Below are positions 26,852 through 36,389 of a stretch of DNA of 64,000 bases, in pieces. How positions within the stretch are numbered: the first letter of the stretch is position 1; every line of letters starts with the position of its first letter. The notes below the pieces were generated by a model that saw only the letters and a program-made list of their open reading frames with translations, was not told where the DNA came from and made no database searches. Made by a program: the position numbers and the translations under genes. Origin of the DNA: JANQIO01 sp036351375 (GTDB taxonomy: Bacteria; Pseudomonadota; Gammaproteobacteria; Pseudomonadales; Halieaceae). The stretch lies in contig JAZBOY010000186.1 of assembly GCA_036351375.1 (NCBI GenBank), positions 1-64,000 on the forward strand, written 5' to 3'.

Positions 26852-28267
26852 ATGCCCCGACCGCTAGCCCTGCATCCCGATCGCCTGTTTCCTGCCGACC
26901 CGGGCGTCCGCGCCATTGCCAGGCAGCTCTACGACAGCGTGCGATCGCTGCCCATCATCAGTCCCCACGGGCACACCGACGCGGTGTGGTTCGCCGGCAA
27001 TGCGGCCTTTGAAAACCCCAGCGCCCTGCTGCTACAGCCCGACCACTACCTGTACCGCATGCTTTACAGCCAGGGCATCAGCCTCGATCAGCTCGGCATC
27101 CCCCGCGCCGACGGCAGCGCCGCGCAGGTCGACCCGCGGGACGCCTGGCGCCTGTTTGCCCGCCACTACTACCTGTTTCGCGGCACGCCTTCCCGGCTCT
27201 GGCTGGACCACGTGTTTGCCGAGGTATTCGGCCTGGACGTGCAACTGGATGAAGACTCCGCCGACCGCTACTACGACCATATCGACGCCGCACTGGCCAC
27301 CGAGGCCTTCCGGCCGCGCGCGCTATTCGAGCGTTTCAATATCGAGGTGCTCACCACCACCGAATCCCCGCTCGACCAGCTCAACCACCACCGGGCCCTG
27401 CGCGACAGTGACTGGGACGGCCGGGTACTGACCGCTTTCCGCCCCGATCCGGTAGTGGACCCGGAGTACGATGGCTTCGTGGACAACCTGGAGATACTCG
27501 GTGACCTCACCGGCGAGGACACCGGCACCTGGAATGGCTACCTGTCTGCACTGCGCCGTCGGCGCCAGTACTTCAAGGAACTGGGCGCCACCTCCACCGA
27601 CCACGGCCACCCCACCGCCGCCACCGCCGACCTGTCACGCAACGACTGCGAAACCCTGTTCGACAAGGCGCTGCGCGGCAAGTGCCGGGGCAGCAAGGCA
27701 GAGCTGTTCCGTGGTCAACTGCTGACCGAGATGGCCGCCATGAGTCTCGACGACGGCCTGGTGATGCAGTTGCACCCCGGGTCACTGCGCAATCACAACC
27801 AGGGCCTGTACGAGCGTTTCGGTCGCGACCGCGGTGCAGACATCCCACGCAGGACAGATTTCGTGAATGCCCTGAAGCCGCTGCTGGACCGCTTCGGCAA
27901 CGAGCGTGACCTCACCCTGATCCTGTTCAGCCTCGACGAGTCCAGCTACGCGCGCGAACTGGCGCCGCTGGCAGGCCACTACCCCTGCCTGAAACTGGGT
28001 CCCGCCTGGTGGTTCCACGACAGCCCCGAGGGCATGCGCCGCTACCGGGCGCAGCTCACGGAAACGGCCGGCTTCTACAACACCGTCGGCTTCAACGACG
28101 ACACCCGGGCTTTCCTGTCGATCCCGGCCCGCCACGACGTGTCGCGGCGTATGGATTGCGGCTACCTGGCGGAGCTGGTTGCCGACCACCGCCTGCAAGA
28201 GGACGAGGCCACGGAGCTGGCCGCAGACCTTGCCTACGGTCTGGCGAAGCGCGCCTACCGGCTCTAG
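26852..28267 (+). CDS. uxaC: Glucuronate isomerase
   Basis: Uronate isomerase converting D-glucuronate to D-fructuronate (and galacturonate to tagaturonate). The 471-residue protein begins MPRPLALHPDRLFPADPGVRAIAR and shows LPIISPHGHTDAVWFA with the metal-site histidines, as in the amidohydrolase-related UxaC family. I chose ATG 26852 because homologues begin at this motif; there is no good ribosome binding site, and an upstream in-frame ATG near 26799 is possible. It is divergent from manD across about 97 bases, which likely hold promoters for both. Confidence 0.92.
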   Translation: MPRPLALHPDRLFPADPGVRAIARQLYDSVRSLPIISPHGHTDAVWFAGNAAFENPSALLLQPDHYLYRMLYSQGISLDQLGIPRADGSAAQVDPRDAWRLFARHYYLFRGTPSRLWLDHVFAEVFGLDVQLDEDSADRYYDHIDAALATEAFRPRALFERFNIEVLTTTESPLDQLNHHRALRDSDWDGRVLTAFRPDPVVDPEYDGFVDNLEILGDLTGEDTGTWNGYLSALRRRRQYFKELGATSTDHGHPTAATADLSRNDCETLFDKALRGKCRGSKAELFRGQLLTEMAAMSLDDGLVMQLHPGSLRNHNQGLYERFGRDRGADIPRRTDFVNALKPLLDRFGNERDLTLILFSLDESSYARELAPLAGHYPCLKLGPAWWFHDSPEGMRRYRAQLTETAGFYNTVGFNDDTRAFLSIPARHDVSRRMDCGYLAELVADHRLQEDEATELAADLAYGLAKRAYRL

Positions 28268-28319
28268 CTTGCGGCGAGCACCGCGCCAGGGCCCGTAGCA
28301 GGAAGCGTCAAGCGAATCA

Positions 28320-30134
28320 TCAGTTAAGGTCCACCACACAGCTGGTGCACATCACCGTAACCCGCGGCTGGCTGGCACTCACCAGTGGTGCGAGCACGGC
28401 CTCCACCTGCCTGTAAAGGTCCTGCACACCGGAGTCCACGCTGACCGGCGCCTTGCGCATCATGTCCGCCAGCAGCCGCTCGCCAAAGGAGAGCTCGCGC
28501 TGGATATAGTTGACGCGGTAGCCCTCGAGTTCCGCCAGTCCGGCGGCGTGGGCGATGGCATCGTCCAGTGAACCGAGTTCGTCGACCAGCCCCAGCTCCT
28601 GCGCGGTGGTGCCGATCCACACCCGCCCACCGGCGATGCTGGTCACGAACGGGACTTCCAGTTCACGGCCCTCGGCAACCACATCGATGAAGCGGCGGTA
28701 GATGGTCTCGGAGCGGCTGAAGAAGATTCGGTCCAGCTCTTCATCAGTAGGACGATGCAGGCCCCACCCGGCATACTTGCTGGTGGTGACGCCGTCGTGC
28801 TGGATGCCCAGGTAGTCGAACAGGTTCTCGGCGGTCGGGAACACCACCGCGACACCGATGGACCCGGTAATCGTGGTGGGCGCAGCAAAGATTCGGTCGG
28901 CGGGGCTGCTGACCCACATGCCGCCCGATGCGGCGTAGTTACCCATCGACACCACCACCGGCAGGTCCCGGCCCTGGGCCGCCATCATCTCCTCGCGGAT
29001 CATGTCGCTGGCGATCACCGAGCCGCCCGGGCTGTTCACGCGCACGACGATGGCCCGGGTGCTGTCGTCTTCGTAGGCCCGTCGCACCTGGCTGGCAATT
29101 TCATCGGAGCCGGCCACACCAGGCTGCACTTCTCCCCGCTGCAGGCCGCCCTCGGCAAACACCACTGCCACGGCGGCGTCCTGGCCAGCATTCGGATCTT
29201 CCAGCTGCGCCAGGTAGGCCGCGGCACTGATGTGCGGATAGGTTTCGCGCTCGGCCTCTTCGTCGGTGCCGAAGCGTTCCATCATCCAGGCGCGAAAGCT
29301 CGGAAAGGTCTTGGTACCGTCGATGGCGCCCTGCTGTTCGGCAAAAGCCAGGTTCTCATAGGCGGCCTCTTCCAGCAGCAGCACCGGGTAATCATCGGCC
29401 AGCTGCTGGAAGACTGTCGGGTCGATATTGCGACCGCTGGCCATGCGCTGCTTCATGGCCGCCCAGATCGGGTCGAACAGGGCGGTGCGCTGCTCGCGAT
29501 CATTCTCCGACATACTGTCACGCGCGAGGCGCTCCACTGCCGACTTGTAGTCGCCCTGGGCGTAGTTGTGGATGGTGAGCTTGAGCTTCTCGGCCAGCTG
29601 GCGCACGTAGCTGCCGTAGCCGCCGATGCCGGACAGCATCAGGGCGCCGGAGGGGTGCATGTAGACCTCATCGGCCTGGGCCGCCATCAGGTAGCCGCCC
29701 GTGCTGAGCACGTCGCTGTAGGCAATCACCGGCGTGTCGGTCGCGCGCAGTTCAGCCAGCGCGCCGGCGATCTCCAGGGCCGTGGACGGTCCGCCGAAGG
29801 TGGTCTTGCTGAAGTCGATCAGCACCCCCTTCAGGCGGTCGTCCTCAGTGGCGGCGCGTATCACCCGCAGCAGATCCCGTGCCTGCAGCTGGGCCGGCGT
29901 ATCCGGATCGGGCGGAAAGGCCAGCGGTGAAACAAATACCGCCTGGTCCACCACCAGCCCTTCCGGGGCGATGATCAGCACTCGCCCTTCGGGGTCGATG
30001 TCCGGGCCGCGCTGGGCGAGCACCGCGTACAGGATGACCAGCAGGTAGAGGACGAACGCCAGCGTCAGCAGGTTTACAGTCCACACGCGGATAGTAGTCA
30101 GGGCATTGCCCAGTTTTTCCAGTCCCTTCTGCAT
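28320..30134 (-). CDS. sppA: Signal peptide peptidase SppA, 67K type
   Basis: 604-residue inner-membrane serine protease that degrades leftover signal peptides. An N-terminal anchor spans residues 17-40, followed by tandem ClpP/crotonase-like halves. The catalytic dyad is Lys197 (GDYKSAVE) and Ser403 (NYAASGGMWVSS), matching the Lys209/Ser409 arrangement of E. coli SppA. The start ATG 30134 has GAGAGG upstream; the frame is open to 30185 but the extra residues are not family-like. It is divergent from moxR. Confidence 0.93.
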   Translation of the reverse strand: MQKGLEKLGNALTTIRVWTVNLLTLAFVLYLLVILYAVLAQRGPDIDPEGRVLIIAPEGLVVDQAVFVSPLAFPPDPDTPAQLQARDLLRVIRAATEDDRLKGVLIDFSKTTFGGPSTALEIAGALAELRATDTPVIAYSDVLSTGGYLMAAQADEVYMHPSGALMLSGIGGYGSYVRQLAEKLKLTIHNYAQGDYKSAVERLARDSMSENDREQRTALFDPIWAAMKQRMASGRNIDPTVFQQLADDYPVLLLEEAAYENLAFAEQQGAIDGTKTFPSFRAWMMERFGTDEEAERETYPHISAAAYLAQLEDPNAGQDAAVAVVFAEGGLQRGEVQPGVAGSDEIASQVRRAYEDDSTRAIVVRVNSPGGSVIASDMIREEMMAAQGRDLPVVVSMGNYAASGGMWVSSPADRIFAAPTTITGSIGVAVVFPTAENLFDYLGIQHDGVTTSKYAGWGLHRPTDEELDRIFFSRSETIYRRFIDVVAEGRELEVPFVTSIAGGRVWIGTTAQELGLVDELGSLDDAIAHAAGLAELEGYRVNYIQRELSFGERLLADMMRKAPVSVDSGVQDLYRQVEAVLAPLVSASQPRVTVMCTSCVVDLN

Positions 30135-30242
30135 GTCCTCTCGGCTCCCGTCAGGTGTTGACGGCGAGTATACAGCCTCGCCCACAGGGTGGTGCTACGG
30201 CTACACTTACAGCCTTCACCCGAGAGTAAGCAAGGAAACAGC

Positions 30243-31208
30243 TTGGAAACCACACGCAATGCGGTGAACGCGGTGATCGAGGCGATGAACCGTTCGGTAA
30301 TCGGACAGGAAGCAGTGACGGAAGCACTCGCCATCGCCCTGCTCTGCAACGGCAACCTGATGCTGGAGGGCTACCCCGGCACGGCCAAGACCCGTTCCAT
30401 CAAGACCCTGGCGCGGGTGCTGGAAGCCAGCCTGGGTCGCATCCAGTTCACGCCCGACCTGCTGCCTTCCGACGTCACCGGTACCGAGGTCTACCAGGAC
30501 GTCGCCGGGCAGCAGACCCTGACTTTCCAGCAGGGGCCGGTATTCAACAACCTGGTGCTGGCGGATGAAATCAACCGCGCCCCCGCCAAGGTGCAGGCCG
30601 CATTGCTGGAAGCCATGGAAGAGCGACAGGTGACCGTGGCAGGCAAGACCTACAGCCTGCCGCCACTGTTCATGGTACTCGCCACCCAGAACCCCATCGA
30701 GCAGGAGGGTACCTACCCACTGCCGGAAGCGCAGATGGACCGCTTCTTGATGAAGGTAAACCTGGACTACCCCGACAGCGAGGCAGAGCTCGGCATCGTA
30801 CGCCTGGTGCATGACGAGGAAGCTCCCGGCGAGGAGCAGCGCACGGTAGTCGGGCAGGAGCAGATTTTCGCCGCCCGGGAGGCGGTGCGTACGGTGCACA
30901 CCAGCGACAACGTCGAGCGCTACATGGTCGACATCGTGATGGCGACCCGCTCGCCGGCGGGCTTTGAGGGTGACCTGCCACGCTGGATCGAAATCGGCTC
31001 CAGCCCCCGTGCCAGCATCAGCCTGCACCGGGCTGCCCGTGCCCGCGCCTTCCTGCACGGCCGGGACTTCGTAGACCCGGACGACGTTCGCAGCGTTGCC
31101 CACGGAGTATTGCGGCACCGCCTGATCCTCAGCTACGACGCCCTGGCCGACAATGTGTCGCCGGATACGGTCATCGACGAAATCCTGCGCCAGGTGGCCG
31201 TGGCCTGA
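30243..31208 (+). CDS. MoxR-family AAA+ ATPase
   Basis: 321-residue AAA+ chaperone-like ATPase. Walker A is GYPGTAKT near residue 45, Walker B is LVLADEINRAP, and sensor motifs follow (TQNPIEQEGTYPLPEAQMDRF). MoxR proteins act with VWA-domain partners, and five such or related genes follow. The start is TTG 30243, favoured by an AAGGA box six bases upstream; ATG 30286 is a weaker alternative. Its stop shares a base with the next start, so the operon is tightly coupled. Confidence 0.92.
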   Translation: METTRNAVNAVIEAMNRSVIGQEAVTEALAIALLCNGNLMLEGYPGTAKTRSIKTLARVLEASLGRIQFTPDLLPSDVTGTEVYQDVAGQQTLTFQQGPVFNNLVLADEINRAPAKVQAALLEAMEERQVTVAGKTYSLPPLFMVLATQNPIEQEGTYPLPEAQMDRFLMKVNLDYPDSEAELGIVRLVHDEEAPGEEQRTVVGQEQIFAAREAVRTVHTSDNVERYMVDIVMATRSPAGFEGDLPRWIEIGSSPRASISLHRAARARAFLHGRDFVDPDDVRSVAHGVLRHRLILSYDALADNVSPDTVIDEILRQVAVA

Positions 31209-32122
31209 TGTCGTCGGGTATCTATACCGACACCGCCAGCCTCGCCAGGCTGCGCCATGACGCTCACGGCTTCTCGCTGTTACCGCGGCAACCGCTCAGC
31301 AGCCTGCTCAGCGGCCGCAAGCGCTCGCGCCTGCGCGGCCGCGGCCTGGATTTCGAGGAACTGCGTCACTACCGGCCGGGGGATGACATTCGCACCATGG
31401 ACTGGCGGGTGACCAACCGCACCGGCAAGCCCCACGTGCGGGTCTTCACGGAAGAGCGCGACCGTCCGGTGATCCTGCTGGTAGACCAGCGCCTCGGCAT
31501 GTTCTTTGGCAGCCGGGTGAAGATGAAGTCAGTGGTGGCCGCAGAGCTGGCGGCGCTGGCCGCCTGGCGGGTGCTGGCCCAGGGCGACCGGGTGGGGACC
31601 ATTCTCTTCAATGACACTCGCTGCCTGCAGTCGCGACCCTCCCGCAGTGAGCGGCTGCTGCTGAACAGCCTCGGACAGCTGAGCGCCATGAACGGCGAGC
31701 TTCGAGCCGACCAGTCCGCCGCTCCGGCACCGGGGCAGCTGGCCAATGCCCTGCGGCTGACCGAGCGCATGGTCGGTCACGACTACCTGGTGTGCATGGT
31801 GTCCGATTTCGACGGCTGGGATGAAGCCTGTCTGGCCAGCATCAAACGCATGGCGCGTCATAACGACCTGATCGCCGCTCTCGTGTTCGATCCCCTGGAG
31901 CAGGACATCTCCCCCGCCAGCAGCCTGGTGGTATCCGACGGTCACTACCAGCTTCAGGTGGAACCCGAGCGCCGGGAGCTGGGCCGGCGCTTCCAGGACA
32001 GTTTCCGGGACAGTCTCGGCGGCCTGCAGGTTGAACTGCGCAAGCACGGCATGCCGGTGTTGCCGATTGACACGGTCAGCCCGGTGTTTGAGCAGCTGCG
32101 CCAGGAACTGGGGCGCCACTGA
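31208..32122 (+). CDS. DUF58 domain protein of the MoxR/Bat operon
   Basis: 304-residue soluble protein with the DUF58 signature LDFEELRHYRPGDDIRTMDWRVTNRTGKPHVRVFTEERDRPV near residues 45-90 (described here in two parts), followed by a VWA-like fold without a clear MIDAS triad. DUF58 proteins are regular companions of MoxR ATPases. Its exact biochemical role is unknown; envelope stress or metallo-enzyme maturation has been proposed for related operons. Start overlaps the moxR stop by one base. Confidence 0.88.
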   Translation: MSSGIYTDTASLARLRHDAHGFSLLPRQPLSSLLSGRKRSRLRGRGLDFEELRHYRPGDDIRTMDWRVTNRTGKPHVRVFTEERDRPVILLVDQRLGMFFGSRVKMKSVVAAELAALAAWRVLAQGDRVGTILFNDTRCLQSRPSRSERLLLNSLGQLSAMNGELRADQSAAPAPGQLANALRLTERMVGHDYLVCMVSDFDGWDEACLASIKRMARHNDLIAALVFDPLEQDISPASSLVVSDGHYQLQVEPERRELGRRFQDSFRDSLGGLQVELRKHGMPVLPIDTVSPVFEQLRQELGRH

Positions 32123-32124
32123 CC

Positions 32125-32619
32125 GTGCCCGCGCCACCGCTCCCGGAGGTCTTCGGCAACTACGCCATCAAGGGGATTGAAGAAGTCCTGCCCCCCCAGC
32201 CGGTGTCCTGGTGGCCGGCAACACCGGGCTGGCTGGTACTCGCGGCCCTACTACTTGCGCTGCTGGCGCGCTGGGGATACCGGCGCTGGCGCCGCTGGCA
32301 GGCAGACCGCTATCGCCGCGAGGCCCTGGCGCGGCTCGCCGCCCTGGGGGGCCATCCGGGTCAGCAACTTGAGGCCACCGCGATCATCCTGAAGAGTACC
32401 GCCCTCGCAGCCTTCCCGCGCCGCGATGTCGCACATCTCAGCGGCAAGGCCTGGCCGGCCTGGCTGGAAGAACAGGGGGCAAGTTTCAGCGACAGCAGTC
32501 GCGTGCTGCTGGCCGAGGGGCAATATCGCCGTCGGCCGGAGCCGGATGCAGAGGCCATCGCCAGGCTGGTGGCGGAAAGCACCGACTGGGTGCGGCAGCA
32601 CCGGGGACGGCAGGCGTGA
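32125..32619 (+). CDS. DUF4381 single-pass membrane protein
   Basis: 164-residue protein with one transmembrane helix around residues 35-52 (WLVLAALLLALLARWGYRRW) and a basic cytoplasmic region after it. The N-terminal proline-rich segment IEEVLPPQPVSWWP is typical of DUF4381. It is a regular member of MoxR/Bat operons, probably a membrane scaffold. Start is GTG 32125; the following VWA gene overlaps its stop by four bases. Confidence 0.85.
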   Translation: MPAPPLPEVFGNYAIKGIEEVLPPQPVSWWPATPGWLVLAALLLALLARWGYRRWRRWQADRYRREALARLAALGGHPGQQLEATAIILKSTALAAFPRRDVAHLSGKAWPAWLEEQGASFSDSSRVLLAEGQYRRRPEPDAEAIARLVAESTDWVRQHRGRQA

Positions 32620-33605
32620 TCGAGCTGGCACATCCGCTGTGGCTGCTGTTGTTGCCCCTGCCACTGCTGCTGCGTCGCCTGCCCGCTTTCAAGCACCGGC
32701 GCGACTCGGTGAAGGTGCCGTTCTTCCAGCGCCTGGTTGACCTCAGTGAAGAAGCGCCGCAGACCGGCGCCGTGGTGCTGGTCAAAACCACCCTGCAGAA
32801 AATCCTGCTGGTATTTACCTGGCTCTGCCTGGTGCTGGCCGCCGCCAAGCCGGAATGGGTGGGCGAGCCCGTGGAGCAGAGCCGCAGCGCCCGCGATCTG
32901 ATGGTGGCAGTGGACCTGTCAGGCTCCATGCAGGCCACCGATTTCGCCACCCCCGAAGGAGAACAGATCAACCGCCTGGAAGCGGTGAAACGCGTACTGA
33001 CCGAACTGGCAGCGGAACGCGGTGGCGACCGGCTGGGACTGATCGTGTTCGGCAGTGCGCCCTACCTGCAGGCGCCGTTTACCGAGGACCACGAAACCTG
33101 GCGCACCCTGCTGCTGGAAACTGAAATCGGCATGGCCGGCCAGAGCACCGTGTTCGGTGACGCCATCGGCCTCGCCATCCACCTGTTCGCGAAGTCAGAC
33201 ACCGAGAACCGCGTGCTGATGATCCTCACTGACGGCAACGACACCGGCAGCAAGGTTCCACCGGTGGAAGCCGCCAAGGTGGCCCGCAGTCGGGACATCC
33301 GTATTCACACGGTGGCCATGGGCGACCCCACCAGCGTTGGCGAAGAAGAGCTGGATGTGGAAACCCTCAAACGGGTGGCGGAACTGACCGGCGGTGCCTA
33401 CTTCCAGGCCATGGACCGGGAGCAATTGCAGCGCGCCTACGCCGCCATCGCCGCCCTGGAGCCGGAGGAATATGAAAGCATCAGTTTCCGGCCGCGGCAC
33501 AGCCTGCACCATATTCCGGTGGCACTGGTGATGCTCTATTACGGTATCTACCACGTATTGGCGGGCTGGGCGGCCAGCCGGCGAGAGGCGCAACATGTCG
33601 CTTGA
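32616..33605 (+). CDS. VWA-domain membrane protein (BatA-like)
   Basis: 329-residue protein anchored by N-terminal helices (residues 7-22 and 63-82) and one C-terminal helix. Its VWA domain has a complete MIDAS motif, DLSGSMQ near residue 94, plus TDGND later. Metal-dependent protein binding is expected. Start is GTG 32616 overlapping the DUF4381 stop. It overlaps the next VWA gene by 11 bases. Confidence 0.88.
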   Translation: MIELAHPLWLLLLPLPLLLRRLPAFKHRRDSVKVPFFQRLVDLSEEAPQTGAVVLVKTTLQKILLVFTWLCLVLAAAKPEWVGEPVEQSRSARDLMVAVDLSGSMQATDFATPEGEQINRLEAVKRVLTELAAERGGDRLGLIVFGSAPYLQAPFTEDHETWRTLLLETEIGMAGQSTVFGDAIGLAIHLFAKSDTENRVLMILTDGNDTGSKVPPVEAAKVARSRDIRIHTVAMGDPTSVGEEELDVETLKRVAELTGGAYFQAMDREQLQRAYAAIAALEPEEYESISFRPRHSLHHIPVALVMLYYGIYHVLAGWAASRREAQHVA

Positions 33606-35166
33606 TGCGCTGCTCAGCAACTTTCATTTCCTGCGACCCGCCTGGGGGCTGCTGCTGGTGCTACCCGCACTGGCGCTGTACATGCAGTGGCGTCGCGAGC
33701 GCCACGACTCCAGCTGGGGCGACATTATTGCCCCGCACCTGCTGGACGCCCTGCGCCTCAGGCAGTTCAGACACCGATTCCTGAGCCCGCCCACCGTTGC
33801 CGCGATATTGATGCTGCTGATGGCGATCATCGCCATGGGACCCAGCTGGCGCCAGCAGCCCTCGCCGCTGACCCGGGATGAAGCGGCCCTGGTGATTCTG
33901 CTGGATACCTCGAAGTCCATGCAGGCGGCGGACGTGCAACCCTCCAGGCTGGTGCGCGCGCGCCAAAAAATCGCCGACCTGCTGGAGTTGCGCGCCGGTT
34001 CCCGCACCGCGCTGGTGGTCTACGCTGGCAGCGCCCACACCGTGCTCGACCTGACGGACGACATCGACATTCTCTGGCAATACCTGGCGGCGCTGGATTC
34101 CGACATCATGCCGCGGCGCGGCAAGTTTGCCGAATATGCCCTGCCGCTGGTGGAGCGCATTGTCGGCGAAAGCACCGCGCCCACCACCGTGCTGCTGCTT
34201 ACTGACGGCGTGTCCGACAGCAGCGCGGCGATCTTCGAGGAATGGTTCGGCGAGCGCTCACACCAGCTGCTGGTACTCGGAGTGGGCACGGAAACGGCAG
34301 ATGGCAAGAACGCGCCGCTGGAGACCCGGGCGCTGAAGTCACTGGCGCGCAGCGCCGGCGGGCGTTACTTCGAACTCACGGTGGACGACAGCGACGTGCG
34401 TGATATCGCCCGCCGCATCGACGCGCACTACGTGGTGACCGAAGACAGCGCGGTGCCCTGGCTGGACAGCGGCTACAATCTCGTCTTCCCCTGCCTGGCC
34501 CTGTTCCTGCTGTGGTTCCGCCGCGGCTGGACCTTGCAGTGGTGCCTGCTGCTGTGCCTGGGCCTGGGCAATCCCACGACTGCCCGGGCCGAGACCAACG
34601 CCTTCCTCGACCTGTGGCTGACTCCGGACCAACAGGGTGCGCTGTTGATGCGCCGCGGCGACTATGAGACTGCCGCCACTCGCTTCAGCGACCCGTTCCG
34701 CAAGGGCCTTGCCTATTACTACGCCGAGCAGTTCGACCTCGCCGCAGAATACTTTGCGCGAGTCGACAGCGCCGCCGCACGCTTCAACCAGGCCAATGCC
34801 CTGGCCCATGGCGAGCACTACCTGCGGGCAGTGGCAATCTACGAGAGCCTGCTGGCGGAGGACCCGGGCAACAGCGCCGCCGAGCAGAACCGCCGCATCG
34901 TGCAGGAGCTGATCGACGCCATCAACCTGATGAGTGAGTCCCAGGCGGATGAAGGCCTGGGTTCAAAGGAGCTGGGCGACGACGAGCCGCGCCGCGCCGA
35001 AGGCGCCGAGCGCATGACCATGACGACCGAGCAGCTTGAACAGCTCAGCGCCGAGGATATCCTGCAGGACGAGAAGGTGAGCGAGATGTGGATGCGCAGT
35101 GTGCAGCGCGACCCCTCCCATTTCCTGTCAGTCAAATTCGGCATGCAACTGGAGAGGCAGGAATGA
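33595..35166 (+). CDS. VWA and TPR membrane protein (BatB-BatC-like fusion)
   Basis: 523-residue protein. Two membrane helices near the N-terminus precede a VWA domain whose MIDAS reads DTSKSM (residue ~103); a helix follows near 300-320. The C-terminal ~180 residues carry TPR-like repeats (GDYETAATRFSDPFRKGLAYYYAEQFDLAA region) and a charged tail. BatB and BatC are separate in some bacteria; the fusion is common in gammaproteobacteria. The stop overlaps the batD start. Confidence 0.87.
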   Translation: MSLDALLSNFHFLRPAWGLLLVLPALALYMQWRRERHDSSWGDIIAPHLLDALRLRQFRHRFLSPPTVAAILMLLMAIIAMGPSWRQQPSPLTRDEAALVILLDTSKSMQAADVQPSRLVRARQKIADLLELRAGSRTALVVYAGSAHTVLDLTDDIDILWQYLAALDSDIMPRRGKFAEYALPLVERIVGESTAPTTVLLLTDGVSDSSAAIFEEWFGERSHQLLVLGVGTETADGKNAPLETRALKSLARSAGGRYFELTVDDSDVRDIARRIDAHYVVTEDSAVPWLDSGYNLVFPCLALFLLWFRRGWTLQWCLLLCLGLGNPTTARAETNAFLDLWLTPDQQGALLMRRGDYETAATRFSDPFRKGLAYYYAEQFDLAAEYFARVDSAAARFNQANALAHGEHYLRAVAIYESLLAEDPGNSAAEQNRRIVQELIDAINLMSESQADEGLGSKELGDDEPRRAEGAERMTMTTEQLEQLSAEDILQDEKVSEMWMRSVQRDPSHFLSVKFGMQLERQE

Positions 35167-36383
35167 AGCGCATGATCCTGCTGTTGGCGCTGTTCGCTCC
35201 GCCCTGCTTTGGCGCTGGACTCGACACCCTGCTGGCGGAAGACCGACTGCGGATTCGCAGCTGGCTGCAGCCGGCGGAAGGCATCGTGCAGGGGCAGGAA
35301 GTGCGCTTGTTGATCGAGGTGTCCACGCCGCGCTGGTTCGCCGGCGGCACCGGCATCAAGGCCCCGGAGGTGCGGCGCCTGCTAATCCTGCGTCGCAATG
35401 AATTCGCCGTTAACCTGAGCCGGCGTGAGGGCGGTGCTACCTGGGTGGTACAACGCTGGCAGCTCGAACTCTATCCGCAGCGCGAGGGAGCGTTCACAGT
35501 GCCGCCGGTAGCCCTGACCCTGGCGGTCAACGATGCAGAGCTGGGCATCGTGCGCGGCACCGTTGAAACTGTGCCCCTGACTTTCGAGGCCAGCGTGCCG
35601 GCAGTGCTGGCCAATACTCCGCGCTGGCTGGCAACACCCTCCTTCGAGGTACGCCAGAGCTTCGACCGATCACTCACCGGGCTCGCCCCCGGAGACGCCT
35701 TCGAGCGCAGCATCGAGCTGGAGGCCACCCGGCTGACAGCGCTGATGCTGCCCGAGCCGCAACTCACTGAACTGGACGGCCTCGCGGCCTACCCGGACCT
35801 GCCGGAACTGGAGGATCGCAGTAATCGCGGCGAAGCCACCGCCCTGCGCCGACAGACCGCCACCTACGTGGTGGAAAAGGCGGGGCAGTACCGACTCCCG
35901 GCGCAGTTGATCCGCTGGTGGAACACCGACACCAACAGCCTGGAGACAGCCACCCTGCCGGCGGTGACCATTGATGCCGGTATCGCTGTAATCGAGGAAC
36001 CCGCGCCGACCCTCCCGGCCTTCTGGTGGCAGGCGTTGGCGCTGCTGCTTGCAGTGGTACTGCTGGTGGCGCTGCTGGCGCGCCTGCAACGACCTTCCGA
36101 GAAGCCGTTACGCACCGCGCGCCGAGCGCTGCAACGGGGTGATGCCGGCGCCGCGGCACAGGCGCTCTACCGCTGGCTCAACCTGCAACACGGCCGCCGG
36201 GGCTGGTTGAGTTTGCGAGAGGTGGCAGCGGAGGCGCAGCTTGAGGATGACGCCGGGCAGCTGCTGGCGGCAGCCTATGGCGACGAGCCGCGCCCGGCGA
36301 AGCGCTCCGGGCTGGTGCGCGCGCTCAGGAAACGCCGGCAGCGTGCGGCTACAGCGCAGGGCAATCCGCTCAATCCTGGCTGA
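35163..36383 (+). CDS. BatD-like oxygen-tolerance family protein
   Basis: 406-residue protein with a cleavable-looking signal peptide (residues 1-18, ending FGAG), a periplasmic region with beta-sandwich-like repeats, one transmembrane helix near 300-320 (WWQALALLLAVVLLVALLA) and a basic cytoplasmic tail. This arrangement is that of BatD. It closes the moxR operon. Start ATG 35163 overlaps the upstream stop; a longer frame from 35088 lies in the previous gene. It converges with gcvT, seven bases away. Confidence 0.85.
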   Translation: MKRMILLLALFAPPCFGAGLDTLLAEDRLRIRSWLQPAEGIVQGQEVRLLIEVSTPRWFAGGTGIKAPEVRRLLILRRNEFAVNLSRREGGATWVVQRWQLELYPQREGAFTVPPVALTLAVNDAELGIVRGTVETVPLTFEASVPAVLANTPRWLATPSFEVRQSFDRSLTGLAPGDAFERSIELEATRLTALMLPEPQLTELDGLAAYPDLPELEDRSNRGEATALRRQTATYVVEKAGQYRLPAQLIRWWNTDTNSLETATLPAVTIDAGIAVIEEPAPTLPAFWWQALALLLAVVLLVALLARLQRPSEKPLRTARRALQRGDAGAAAQALYRWLNLQHGRRGWLSLREVAAEAQLEDDAGQLLAAAYGDEPRPAKRSGLVRALRKRRQRAATAQGNPLNPG

Positions 36384-36389
36384 AAGGCC

